Shown: positions 34,713 through 43,476, counted from the stretch's first letter. The stretch: 64,000 nt of DNA from Vulcanimicrobium sp050010375 (GCA_050010375.1 JBEKLD010000004.1:3647-67646), one strand, 5' to 3'. Numbers and translations: made by a program. Notes: generated from the letters alone by a model not told the origin.

Positions 34713-35924
34713 GTGGCGTCACCGCTGCGCGCGCTCTCGGCGGCGCGGATCGTCGCCTTCGTCGCCGACGCCGCGCGGCGCTGGAGCGACGCCGACTTCG
34801 CGCCGCGCGTCCGCGCGACGCGCGCGATCCGCGACCGGCTCGGCTATAGCGAACCGGTCGTCGACTACGCGCTCGACCGCCTCTTCTTCGGCATCACCGC
34901 TGCGGCGCTGGAGGCGGCGATCGTCTCCGAGCTCGGCGCCGTCGCGGCGCTCGACGGCGTCGCCCCGCGCGCCGGCGCACCCGCGGCCTGGGCGCGTGGC
35001 GTCGACCGGGTCGCGATCGTCTCGAGCGACACGACGATCGGCGTCGCGCTGGTGCCGGCGATCTTCGCCTTGTGCGCGAAATGCGAGGTCGTGGTGAAGG
35101 ATCGCAGTGACGCGCTCGTCGCCGCCTTCTTCGCGACGCTCGCCGACGAGCATCCCGCCTTCGCTTCTGCCGCAACTGCGCGCGCGTGGACTGGCGGCGA
35201 TCCCGACGAGGATGCCCTGCTGGCGCAAGCCGACGTCGTCGTGGCCTTCGGTCGTGACGAGACCCTGCGCGCGCTCCGCGCCCGCTGCGGCGTCGACGCG
35301 CGCTTCGTCCCCTTCGGCCACCGGGTGAGCCTCGGCCGACTCACCGCCGCGGACCTCGCCCACGCTGACGAAGCGCTGCTGGCTGGGATTGCCCGCGACG
35401 CGCTGCTCTACGACGGCGAAGGCTGCCTCTCGCTGCACGCCCTCTTCGTCGACGCGGACGACGACGCATTCGCGATGTTCACGCGGCGGCTCGGCGCGGC
35501 GGCCGAGCGCATCGCGATCGAGTTCCCGGCCGGCCGCATCGAACCCGCGCGCACCGCGGCAGCGGCCGCGTACCGGCAGCTCGCCGCGTTTCGCGCCGCC
35601 GGCGGCCGCGGCGCCGTCATCGCCGCCGGCGATTCGAACCTCGTGTTCGACGCGCCACGCGACGAACCGCCGCCACTCGTTGCGCGCACGCTCCCGATCC
35701 TGCGCGGCGACGACGAAGCGCTCGCCGCCTACGTCGCCGCGCACCACCTCCCGGTCCAGGCCCTCGGCGTCGCTGCCACCGACGAGCCCGCTGTCGCGCT
35801 CGCCACGCGCATCGCCGCCGTCCGCGCCGCACCGCTGGGCACGCTGCAAGATCCGCCACTCGCCGGCCACCACGGCGGCGAGCCACGGATCGCCAACTTC
35901 ACCCGCTGGATCGACACATCATAA
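34713..35924 (+). CDS. LuxC-like acyl-CoA reductase
   Basis: Reductase of 403 residues of the LuxC family, which reduces activated acyl groups to aldehydes with NADPH. The active-site cysteine is Cys238 in DGEGCLSLHALFVD, the usual LuxC context, and VAFGRDETLRALR (about 177-189) is also a family feature. An aldehyde-dehydrogenase-like fold is expected. GTG at 34713 is the start that agrees with the domain; the open frame continues upstream into the previous gene without meaning. It lies 17 bases after the ketopantoate-reductase-like gene and with LuxE completes an acid-to-aldehyde pair. Confidence 0.85.
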   Translation: MASPLRALSAARIVAFVADAARRWSDADFAPRVRATRAIRDRLGYSEPVVDYALDRLFFGITAAALEAAIVSELGAVAALDGVAPRAGAPAAWARGVDRVAIVSSDTTIGVALVPAIFALCAKCEVVVKDRSDALVAAFFATLADEHPAFASAATARAWTGGDPDEDALLAQADVVVAFGRDETLRALRARCGVDARFVPFGHRVSLGRLTAADLAHADEALLAGIARDALLYDGEGCLSLHALFVDADDDAFAMFTRRLGAAAERIAIEFPAGRIEPARTAAAAAYRQLAAFRAAGGRGAVIAAGDSNLVFDAPRDEPPPLVARTLPILRGDDEALAAYVAAHHLPVQALGVAATDEPAVALATRIAAVRAAPLGTLQDPPLAGHHGGEPRIANFTRWIDTS

Positions 35925-35963
35925 TCGCGGGCACTCGCAGGGCATTCCATTCTTGAGTCCGAT

Positions 35964-35973
35964 ATGATATCAT
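35964..35973 (+). promoter_or_regulatory. Palindromic operator overlapping an extended -10 box of the toxin-antitoxin genes
   Basis: ATGATATCAT is a perfect 10-bp palindrome ten bases before the antitoxin start. It contains TGATATCAT, an extended -10-like element whose predicted start of transcription (about 35980) falls at the antitoxin ATG. This layout suits autorepression by a ribbon-helix-helix antitoxin and possibly leaderless translation. Confidence 0.5.
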
Positions 35974-35982
35974 GGCGTCGCG

Positions 35983-36207
35983 ATGTCACTGCCCACAAAG
36001 GCCCTCCCGCTCCGCCTCGACCCGGAGACCTACCAGCGCCTCTACCTCCAGGCGAAGGCCGAGGGTGTCTCGATGAACGAGCTGGTCAAGCGTGCCCTCG
36101 GTGAGCACTTCGAAGCGAAGCCGATCGACCGCGAGCGTCTGAGAGCCCTCGCGAGCGAGATCGTGGCTCGGGATGCCGCTCTCCTCGACGCGCTGGCGAA
36201 GGCCTAA
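35983..36207 (+). CDS. Ribbon-helix-helix antitoxin
   Basis: Protein of 74 residues with an N-terminal ribbon-helix-helix pattern: the strand KALPLRLDPETYQRL, then a helix-turn-helix of the form LYLQAKAEGVSMNELVKRAL, then a charged C-terminal helix that would neutralise the toxin. It resembles CopG/Arc-type antitoxins. Its stop overlaps the toxin start by one base (TAATG), the usual antitoxin-first order. The palindrome just upstream is the natural operator. Confidence 0.82.
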   Translation: MSLPTKALPLRLDPETYQRLYLQAKAEGVSMNELVKRALGEHFEAKPIDRERLRALASEIVARDAALLDALAKA

Positions 36208-36629
36208 TGGTCTACCTGAGCACGGCGGACGTCCTCGAGCTCTTCGAGCTCCACATCGGACCGCGCTCTGCACTGAGCCGTCCTGAGCTCTTGGAGTCCG
36301 CGGTCGCGCTCCCGCAGGCGACGATGTTCGGCGAGGATCTCTATCCGCACATCTTTCAGAAAGCAGCCGCTCTCCTCCGGTCGATCGCGCAGAACCAGTC
36401 CTTCGTCGACGGCAATAAGCGCATCGCATGGCTTGCGATGAGCGTCTTTCTCGCAGCGAACGGCATCGACGTCCTGGCCACCCCCGAGGATGGGCTGCAG
36501 CTGATGACCGATCTGGCCAACGGCTTCGCGAACCTCGACGCCATCGGAGCATTCTTGGCACAGCGTTCGCGCCCGCGCGGCGATGCGCTCGGAGAGATCT
36601 CCTACGGCATTCTGGCCGGTATCGCCTAA
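36207..36629 (+). CDS. Doc/Fic-family toxin with His-to-Gln change in the Fic motif
   Basis: Death-on-curing family protein of 140 residues. The helical Fic core is recognisable: HIFQKAAALLRSIAQNQSFVDGNKRIAW, then AMSVFLAANGIDV. Doc kinases phosphorylate EF-Tu; other Fic enzymes AMPylate. In the loop H-x-F-x-D-G-N-K-R the first position is Gln64 (CAG) instead of the catalytic His, while Phe66, Asp68, Gly69, Asn70, Lys71 and Arg72 are kept. It may therefore be inactive or chemically altered. It is the partner of the overlapping antitoxin gene. Confidence 0.85.
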   Translation: MVYLSTADVLELFELHIGPRSALSRPELLESAVALPQATMFGEDLYPHIFQKAAALLRSIAQNQSFVDGNKRIAWLAMSVFLAANGIDVLATPEDGLQLMTDLANGFANLDAIGAFLAQRSRPRGDALGEISYGILAGIA

Positions 36630-36673
36630 GGCTCCGAGGCTGCGCCCTGCCCTTCGTCGTAGCCCCGTGATCG

Positions 36674-37993
36674 ATGCCCTCGCACCACGTCGAGCGTGAC
36701 AACCTCGAAGCGATCGTCACCGCGGTTCCCGGGCCGCGGTCGCGCGAGCTTGCGGCGCGGTTGGCGGTGTGTGAGGCGCCGGGGGTTACGTATCTTGGGG
36801 CGGATTATCCCGTTTTTTGGGAGTCGGCGCACGGGGCGCTGGTCGTCGACGTGGATGGGAACCGCTATCTCGATTTGACTGCCGCGTTCGGCGTCGCGGC
36901 GACGGGGCACACCAATCCCGCTGTCGTCGCGGCGATCGAGGCGCAGGCGCGCACGCTGATCCATGGGATGGGCGACGTCCACCCGACCGAGGTGCGCACG
37001 CGGCTGCTCGAACGGCTCGCCGCACTGGCGCCGGGCGCGCTCTCCAAATCGTACCTGACGACCTCGGGTTCCGAAGCCGTCGAGTTCGCGCTGAAGACCG
37101 CGTTGCTCGCCACCGGCAAGCCGCGCGTCCTCGCCTATCACGGCGCCTATCATGGACTCACGCTCGGCGCACTCGAGGTCATCGGGATCGACAAATTCCG
37201 CGCGCCGTTCGCACCGCTGGTCGTCGAGCGCGCGACGTTCCTACCGTACCCCGGCGCGGACACGACGGCCGACGCCGCGCTCGCCGCGGTACGGTCCGCG
37301 CTGGCGCGCGATCCTGACCTCGGCGCGATCCTCGTCGAACCGATCCAAGGGCGCGGCGGCGTCATCGTCCCGCCGGACGGCTTCCTGGCGGGGCTGCGCG
37401 CCGTGTGCGACGAGCGCGGTCTGCTCTTGATCCTCGACGAGATCTACACCGGCCTGGGCCGCACCGGACCGCTCTTCGCCTGTGAGCGCGAAGGCGTGGT
37501 CCCCGATCTGCTGTGCATCGGAAAGTCGCTGGCCGGCGGGGTCCCGCTCTCGGCGACGATCGGGACGCCGCGGGCGATGGACGCCTGGCCGCGCAGCGCC
37601 GGCGAGGCGCTCCACACCTCGACCTTTCTGGGGAATCCGCTGGCCTGCGCGGCGGCGCTCGCCAACCTCGACGAGCTCGAGCGTCTCGACCTCCCGGCCC
37701 GCGTGCGCGCCCGCGAACCGGTTTTCGCCGAGCGCCTGGGCAGCCTACGCGCGATCTCCGGTGTGCGCGACGTGCGCGGGCGCGGGTTCCTGTGGGCGGT
37801 CGAGTTCCGCGACGGCGCGCTGGCCAATCGCATCGTCGTGCGCGCGCTCGCGCGGGGTCTGGTGCTGCTGCAGTCGGGCCCGACCGGAACCTCGATCACG
37901 CTGGCGCCGCCGCTGACGATCGCCGACGAGCAACTCGCGCGCGCCCTCGACCTGTTCGAGCAGACGATACGCGAGGTGGCAAAGGCAGGATGA
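36674..37993 (+). CDS. Class III aminotransferase (4-aminobutyrate aminotransferase-like)
   Basis: PLP-dependent aminotransferase of 439 residues. The family pattern is complete: SGSEAVEFALKTA, YHGAYHGLTLGAL, LDEIYTGLGRTGPLFA and the PLP lysine in CIGKSLAGGVPLSA (about residue 281). The N-terminus with GVTYLGADYPVFWESAHG fits the GABA/acetylornithine-type class III group, but the substrate cannot be assigned. It is coupled through ATGA to a Gfo/Idh/MocA oxidoreductase, so the two probably act on the same amino-sugar or amino-acid intermediate. Confidence 0.9.
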   Translation: MPSHHVERDNLEAIVTAVPGPRSRELAARLAVCEAPGVTYLGADYPVFWESAHGALVVDVDGNRYLDLTAAFGVAATGHTNPAVVAAIEAQARTLIHGMGDVHPTEVRTRLLERLAALAPGALSKSYLTTSGSEAVEFALKTALLATGKPRVLAYHGAYHGLTLGALEVIGIDKFRAPFAPLVVERATFLPYPGADTTADAALAAVRSALARDPDLGAILVEPIQGRGGVIVPPDGFLAGLRAVCDERGLLLILDEIYTGLGRTGPLFACEREGVVPDLLCIGKSLAGGVPLSATIGTPRAMDAWPRSAGEALHTSTFLGNPLACAAALANLDELERLDLPARVRAREPVFAERLGSLRAISGVRDVRGRGFLWAVEFRDGALANRIVVRALARGLVLLQSGPTGTSITLAPPLTIADEQLARALDLFEQTIREVAKAG

Positions 37994-39027
37994 GCGCGCT
38001 CAAGGTCGGGATCGTCGGCAGCGGCTTCGGCGGTGCGGTGCACGCGCCGGCGTACGCCCTCCATCCGCGCTTCGAGGTCGTCGCCATCGCCTCGCCGACG
38101 AACGCGGAGCGGGTCGCGCGCGAGCGCAAGATCCCGCACCCCTTTCCGTCGGTCGAGGCGATGCTGGCCGGCGTCGAGCTCGACGTCGTCTCGGTCGCCT
38201 CGCCGCCGTTCGACCACCATCGCAGCGTGCTGGCCGCGCTGGCGGCCGGGAAGAACGTCCTGTGCGAGAAGCCATTCGCGCTCACGGTCGCACAGGCCGA
38301 GGAGATGGTCGCCCTGGCCGCACGGGCGGGGACGGCGACCGCGCTTGCGTTCGAGTTCCGCTACTTACCGACGGTCCGCGCGCTCGCCGAGCTGATCGAG
38401 AACGGGCATCTCGGCGCGCTGCGTGAGATCGAAGTCGCCCGCCTCGGTCGCGACCTGCTCGAGCGCGAGACGCGCCGCGAGCGCGGCTGGTGGTTCTCGC
38501 GCGAGCGTGGCGGCGGCGTCGCCAACGCCTTCATGCCGCACTTCTTCGATCTGGCCAACCACCTGTCCGGCCGCACCGTGCAGGCGACGCATGGGCTGCT
38601 GCGAACCGCCAACCCGCGCCGCGTCGATGCACAAGGCACCTTCGAGAGCACCGTCGCCGACGGCGCCTTCGCGTTCGTCGACTACGGCGCGGGACTGGTC
38701 GGGCGCGTCAGCAACGACTCGACGACGATCGTCGAATCGATGACGGTCGCAGTGCACGGCGAGCTGCGCAGCGCGGTCGCCAGCGGCCCATCGCTGGGCG
38801 GCCTTCGCCTGTTCACGCTCGCCGACGACGAACAAGACGAGCTGGAGGTCGTAACCCTCGGGAACGCGCAGCACGCCGCGATCCACCCGAACCTCCCCGC
38901 CTTCCTCGCACTGCTCGACGCCTTCGCCGTGCGCATCGACCTCGGCGGCGGCGCCGCCCCGACCTTCGCCGACGGCCTCGTCACCCAACGCCAACTCGAC
39001 GCGATCGGCTACGGCCGAACGGGTTGA
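37990..39027 (+). CDS. Gfo/Idh/MocA-family oxidoreductase
   Basis: NAD(P)-dependent dehydrogenase of 345 residues. The nucleotide motif GIVGSGFGGAVHAPAY is at the N-terminus, the signature CEKPFALT (catalytic Lys about residue 97) follows, and the C-terminal alpha/beta domain contains GGGVANAFMPHFFDLANHL, with the conserved His at the catalytic position. The substrate is likely a sugar or sugar-like compound. Its start overlaps the aminotransferase stop by four bases. It converges on the S8 protease gene with 24 bases between the stops and no terminator visible. Confidence 0.9.
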   Translation: MSALKVGIVGSGFGGAVHAPAYALHPRFEVVAIASPTNAERVARERKIPHPFPSVEAMLAGVELDVVSVASPPFDHHRSVLAALAAGKNVLCEKPFALTVAQAEEMVALAARAGTATALAFEFRYLPTVRALAELIENGHLGALREIEVARLGRDLLERETRRERGWWFSRERGGGVANAFMPHFFDLANHLSGRTVQATHGLLRTANPRRVDAQGTFESTVADGAFAFVDYGAGLVGRVSNDSTTIVESMTVAVHGELRSAVASGPSLGGLRLFTLADDEQDELEVVTLGNAQHAAIHPNLPAFLALLDAFAVRIDLGGGAAPTFADGLVTQRQLDAIGYGRTG

Positions 39028-39051
39028 GGGACGACGGGTGACGAGTCCGCC

Positions 39052-41412
39052 TTACGGTGGGCTTGGGTCCCCGAGCGCGACGGCCATGGCGCGGTAGACG
39101 TTGAGCCGCCCGCAGCCTTGGTTCGGATCGTTGATGCTGTCAGCGGTCTGGCAGAGCAGTTGGCGCATTGCGGTCGGCGACTGGTACGGCGAGCTCAAGC
39201 CACCCGTCGCGGAGAGGATCAGCGCCACGGCGCCGGCGACGTGCGGCGTCGCCATCGACGTCCCTGCGATCAACGTTCGGCAGTCGACAGGCGAAGTGAC
39301 ACCGGACGAATTCGGATAATCATCCGTGCACTCGCCCTCGAAGTTCTGGTCGGTCGGCGAGGACATATAGGGGGTTGTCGTCCAGATGTTCTCGATCCAG
39401 TGCAGGTCGTCTTCATCCATATCGCTCGACGGGTCGCCGCCCGGCGCCACGATGCCCCACGCTGCCGCGCTATTCAGCGTGTCGTTGGTCCCGTAGTCGC
39501 TGTACGACGCCACGTACTCGACCGGCGCCGTCGGGGTGCCTAGCGTGTTGCCCGTCCCGTTCGGGTTACTCGAACCGTCGGCCAGCGACGTCGCACCGAC
39601 CGCGAGCACGCCCGTGTCGCATGCCGGCGCCTCGGTCGGGGGGCCGTAGGAGTTGCCGGCGGCCGCGACGACGACGACATTGTGAGCGATCGCTTCAGCG
39701 ACGGCTGCTCCCTCAGTCGGATCGTCGTCCACTCCGTTCGAGCACGAGCCACCACCCAGGCTCATGCTGATGACGTTGACGTCCTGGCTCACCGCGTCGT
39801 CGATCGCCGAGGCGATGTCGACCGTCGATGCGTCGCACTGGTCGTCGGCGCCCGTGTCGCTCACGCACGTGTCGTCCGGTGTCGGGAAGACCCGGTATCC
39901 GTAGATCACCGTATTTCCGCCGGCGCCCGTGAAGCCGAAGCTATTGTTCGTGTCGGCCGCCGCGATCCCCGAGACATCGGTCCCGTGACCCATAGGGTCG
40001 GTTTCGAAGTCCGATGACGACTGGAACGTACCGGCGACATTGCTGATGAAGCATTTCTGATAGGCGATCTTCGAGGCCAGCTCGGGATGGTTCGGATCTT
40101 CGCCCGTGTCGATGACGGCAATCTTCACCGTTGCCGAACCGAGCGCGTTGGCGTTCGTGATTCCGCTTCCGTTGCCCGATTGGGAATACTCGAAGGCGTA
40201 CCCGAGCTTGATGGCGTGCATGTCCCACTGACCGGGGACACCGGCGCTTTCGGCATACGGCAGGACTTCGAACGTCGATGCGTTCGGGTTACCGGCGGTT
40301 GTGTTCTGCGCCGAGGTGAACCCAGCGAAGTATGGGTCACTCGTCCAGTACGGCGCGGTGACGGTCGTGGTCCGGCGACGTGCGCCTGTCGGGGCGACGC
40401 TGAGGACGCCCGGCTGCGCGCGCAGCGACGCCTCGACGGTTGCGACGCGACCGGTGGGGACCGCCAAGATGTGCATGACGTGTCCCAGGTGCGAGAACGT
40501 CAACTCGCGCACGAGGCTCGCGCCGGTCGCGCTCTCGCGCTGGGCGATCGAGGTCGCGCCGCGCTGCACGGTCGACGTGGCATACGTCACGGCCAGCAGA
40601 TTGCTCGCCGATGCCGGGGTCCCGCGGTCGCGCGAGCGTACGAAGCGACGTGGCCCCTCGCCGCGCGACATGACCCCACGTCCGACCGCGAGCGTCTGGT
40701 CGTTCGTCGGGCAGATGTACGCCGCGGCATTCGGCGTTGCAGTCGGGGTCGGGCTCGGCACCGGCGACGGTGTTGGGAGCAGCGAGGTCACGGTGAAGAA
40801 CAACAGCACGTAGGTCTTGCCGCCGATCAGCGTCGGCCCCGGCGTGCCGCCGGTGAACGTCAGCGTGCCCCCTGAGACGCTCGCGGGGCCTTCGATCGTC
40901 GTCCAGCCGTTGTTCGGCTGCGTCGGATCGTAGAGCGCGATATAGGCATAGGGTCCGAGCGACGCCGCCACCGATGCCGGCACGACCAGCGTGAACGACG
41001 GGTACGACGCGAACGTCACGGTCGCCGCCGGCGTCACCGAGAGGAAGGCCATCGCACTGATGTTGCTCCCGCCGATGTTCGCCGGGCGACGGCGCAGGTT
41101 CTGGATCGTCGGCGTACTCCCGGGCTGCGTCGCTGCGAACGTCGCGGTCAGATTCGTCGCGACGCTGCCCTGCGGGATCGTCGCGGTTCCGGTGTAGCCC
41201 GCCCCGATCGGCCCGAAGGAACCGATCTCGCTACCGGTCGTCGAGACCGGGATCACCACCGTGTTGCCCGGCGTCGGCGTCGCCGTCGGAGTCGAGGCCG
41301 GCGGCGTGCTCGAGCCGCCCCCGCCACCCCCACCGCCACAGGCGGCGAGCGTCACGGCCACCGCGAGCAGACTGGAGAGCAGGCGCGAGGAGCGAGAAAT
41401 CACGAGCAGCAC
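39052..41412 (-). CDS. Subtilisin-family (S8) protease lipoprotein with extra N-terminal domain
   Basis: Protein of 786 residues. Lipobox TLAAC (lipidated Cys25), a Gly/Ser/Pro/Thr linker, a beta-rich domain of about 160 residues (50-210) absent from the paralogue, a second Pro/Thr linker, a propeptide-like region (about 230-345) and the S8 catalytic domain. Catalytic Asp435 (AVIDTGED), His476 (MGHGTDVSG), oxyanion Asn587 (AAAGNS) and Ser719 (AGTSMATPH) are all present. Conserved Cys pairs suggest disulfides. It lies directly downstream of its paralogue on the same strand, evidence of tandem duplication. Confidence 0.93.
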   Translation of the reverse strand: MLLVISRSSRLLSSLLAVAVTLAACGGGGGGGGSSTPPASTPTATPTPGNTVVIPVSTTGSEIGSFGPIGAGYTGTATIPQGSVATNLTATFAATQPGSTPTIQNLRRRPANIGGSNISAMAFLSVTPAATVTFASYPSFTLVVPASVAASLGPYAYIALYDPTQPNNGWTTIEGPASVSGGTLTFTGGTPGPTLIGGKTYVLLFFTVTSLLPTPSPVPSPTPTATPNAAAYICPTNDQTLAVGRGVMSRGEGPRRFVRSRDRGTPASASNLLAVTYATSTVQRGATSIAQRESATGASLVRELTFSHLGHVMHILAVPTGRVATVEASLRAQPGVLSVAPTGARRRTTTVTAPYWTSDPYFAGFTSAQNTTAGNPNASTFEVLPYAESAGVPGQWDMHAIKLGYAFEYSQSGNGSGITNANALGSATVKIAVIDTGEDPNHPELASKIAYQKCFISNVAGTFQSSSDFETDPMGHGTDVSGIAAADTNNSFGFTGAGGNTVIYGYRVFPTPDDTCVSDTGADDQCDASTVDIASAIDDAVSQDVNVISMSLGGGSCSNGVDDDPTEGAAVAEAIAHNVVVVAAAGNSYGPPTEAPACDTGVLAVGATSLADGSSNPNGTGNTLGTPTAPVEYVASYSDYGTNDTLNSAAAWGIVAPGGDPSSDMDEDDLHWIENIWTTTPYMSSPTDQNFEGECTDDYPNSSGVTSPVDCRTLIAGTSMATPHVAGAVALILSATGGLSSPYQSPTAMRQLLCQTADSINDPNQGCGRLNVYRAMAVALGDPSPP

Positions 41413-41447
41413 CCTTCGGTTACACAGAGGATTGAAGGAAGCTTTCG

Positions 41448-41476
41448 CCCGACCGCGCGATCTCCTCGCGGCCGGG
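41448..41476 (-). terminator. Hairpin between the tandem S8 protease genes
   Basis: CCCGACCGCG (41448-41457) pairs with CGCGGCCGGG (41467-41476) with one mismatch and a nine-base loop, 22 bases past the second protease stop. No T-run follows, so termination is doubtful; a processing or stabilising role is equally possible. Confidence 0.35.
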
Positions 41477-41498
41477 CGTGCTCGTGGGCGCTACGCGG

Positions 41499-43313
41499 TT
41501 ACGGCGGGGTCGGATCGTGCAAGGCGACGGCCATCGCGTGGTACACATTCACCCGCCCGCAGCCTTGGTTCGGGTCGCTGAGGTCGTCGGCCGTATCGCA
41601 GAGCAGCGTTCGCATCGCGGTCGGCGACTGGTAGGGCGAACTCAATCCGCCCGTCGCCGAGAGGATCAACGCGGCCACGCCGGCGACGTGAGGCGTCGCC
41701 ATCGACGTCCCCGCGATCAGCGTCCGGCAATCGATCGTCGAGCTGCCGCCACCGTAGTCGGCGGCGCACTCGCCTTCGAAGTTCTCGTCGCTGGCCGAGG
41801 ACATATACGGCGTCGTCGTCCAGATGTTCTCGATCCAGTGCCAGTCATCGTTATCCGCATCGCTGGACGGATCGCCGCCCGGCGCCACGATGCCCCACGA
41901 CGAGGGATTGTTCAGCGTGTCGTTGGTTCCGTAGTCGGTGTACGAGGCGACGTACTCGACCGGCGCACCTGCGGCGCCCAGGGCGTTGCCCGTCCCGTTG
42001 GGGTTGCCGGAGCCATCGGCCAGCGACGTCGCACCGACCGCCAGCACGCCGGTATCGCAGCCGGGCGCCTCGGTCGGCGGGCCGTAGGAGTTGCCCGCGG
42101 CCGCAACGACCACGATATTGGCGGCGACCGCCTCAGCGACGGCGGCCCCCTCCGTTGGATCGTCGTCGACCCCGGCGTTGCACGAACCGCCGCCGAGGCT
42201 CATCGTGATCACGTTGACGTGCTGGGTCACCGCGTCGTCGATCGCCGAGGCGATGTCGGTCGTCGACGCATCGCACTGGTCGTCGGCGGTGGAATCGCTG
42301 ACGCAGGTGTCGTCCGGCGTCGGATAGACGCGGTATCCGTAGATCACCACGTTCCCGCCGGCGCCGGTGAAGCCGAGCGCGTTGTTCGTGTCGGCCGCCG
42401 CGATGCCCGCGACGTCCGTGCCGTGTCCGTCCGGATCGGTCTCGAAGTCCGAGGTCGACTGCGGATACGGCGAGTTCGGACCGCTGATGAAGCACTTCTG
42501 GTAGGCGATCTTCGAGCTGAGCTCGGGATGGTTCGGGTCCTCGCCGGTATCGATGACCGCGATCTTCACCGACGACAAGCCGACCGCACCGGCGTTCCCA
42601 ACTCCACTCCCGTTGACCGTCCCTGAGGTCGATGCGTAGGAGAAGGCGTACTCCAATTGGATCGCGTGCATATCCCACTGACCGGGGACGTTGGCGCTCT
42701 CGGCGTACGGCGGTGTTTTGTAGGTCGTCGGGTACGCGGTCCCTTGTTCGGCAAGGTTCTGCGCCGAGGTGAAGCCGTCGAAGTACGGATCCGTCGTCCA
42801 GGTCGGCGCCTGGACCGAGGTCGGCCGGCGCCGCGCGCCCGTCGGCGCAACGCTCACGACGCCGGGCTGCTGCTTGAGTGCCGCCTCCACGGTCGCGACC
42901 TGCGCCGGCGGGACCGAGACGACGTGGATCACTTTGTTCGTGTGCGTGAACGTCAGCTCGCGCACGAGGCTGGCGCCGGCTGCCGTCTCGCGTTGCGCGA
43001 TCGACGTCGCGCTGCGCTGCACGGTCGCGCTCGCATAGGTTACCGCAAGCAGTCCGCTCGTGGCCGTCGAGGCCAACCGCGTGCGCGAGCGGACCGCCTT
43101 GCGCGTCGCGTCGCCGGCCACGCGCGCGCCGCTGCGCCCGACCGCGAGCGTAGAATCGTTGGTCGGACACGTATAGGCGGCCGTGCTCGCGCTCGTCGGT
43201 GTCGGCGAGGGCGTCGGCGTCGTCGGAACGGCTTTGCTGCCACCGCCACCGCAACCGGCGAGCAGGCTCGTAGTTGCGGACAGGGCGACGAGAGCACGAA
43301 CGAATCGGGACAC
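41499..43313 (-). CDS. Subtilisin-family (S8) protease lipoprotein
   Basis: Protein of 604 residues, paralogue of the downstream S8 gene. Lipobox LLAGC with lipidated Cys21, a short Thr/Pro linker, a propeptide region (about 45-170) and the S8 domain. Catalytic Asp255 (AVIDTGED), His297 (DGHGTDVAG) and Ser537 (AGTSMATPH) are intact. It lacks the roughly 160-residue N-terminal beta domain of its paralogue; otherwise the two align almost gaplessly. The start is GTG at 43313, chosen because GGAGGT lies five bases upstream and the signal peptide begins there; the frame is open 22 codons further. Confidence 0.93.
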   Translation of the reverse strand: MSRFVRALVALSATTSLLAGCGGGGSKAVPTTPTPSPTPTSASTAAYTCPTNDSTLAVGRSGARVAGDATRKAVRSRTRLASTATSGLLAVTYASATVQRSATSIAQRETAAGASLVRELTFTHTNKVIHVVSVPPAQVATVEAALKQQPGVVSVAPTGARRRPTSVQAPTWTTDPYFDGFTSAQNLAEQGTAYPTTYKTPPYAESANVPGQWDMHAIQLEYAFSYASTSGTVNGSGVGNAGAVGLSSVKIAVIDTGEDPNHPELSSKIAYQKCFISGPNSPYPQSTSDFETDPDGHGTDVAGIAAADTNNALGFTGAGGNVVIYGYRVYPTPDDTCVSDSTADDQCDASTTDIASAIDDAVTQHVNVITMSLGGGSCNAGVDDDPTEGAAVAEAVAANIVVVAAAGNSYGPPTEAPGCDTGVLAVGATSLADGSGNPNGTGNALGAAGAPVEYVASYTDYGTNDTLNNPSSWGIVAPGGDPSSDADNDDWHWIENIWTTTPYMSSASDENFEGECAADYGGGSSTIDCRTLIAGTSMATPHVAGVAALILSATGGLSSPYQSPTAMRTLLCDTADDLSDPNQGCGRVNVYHAMAVALHDPTPP

Positions 43314-43350
43314 GGGCGACCTCCGGGGCTGACGCGAAAGCGGCGCGACT

Positions 43351-43365
43351 CGGTCGTGACGACCG
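43351..43365. promoter_or_regulatory. Perfect 7-bp inverted repeat upstream of the S8 protease gene
   Basis: CGGTCGT-G-ACGACCG, a 15-base near-palindrome with a one-base centre, lies about 38 bases before the GTG of the S8 gene and could be a repressor site. No regulator gene is adjacent. Confidence 0.3.
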
Positions 43366-43476
43366 TGTTCGCGCTGCACGACCCTGCGGAAGGGCCGACT
43401 AGAATCCTTATGTACTTATCGGACGGAACATAATCCCGGCTGAGAAGATGAGAGGAGGCTGAGAATTTACTGTGCG

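Noticed and set aside
32469..35924. Complete bioluminescence (lux) operon
   Set aside because: Only LuxE-like and LuxC-like proteins are present; no luxA, luxB or luxD homologue occurs in the window.
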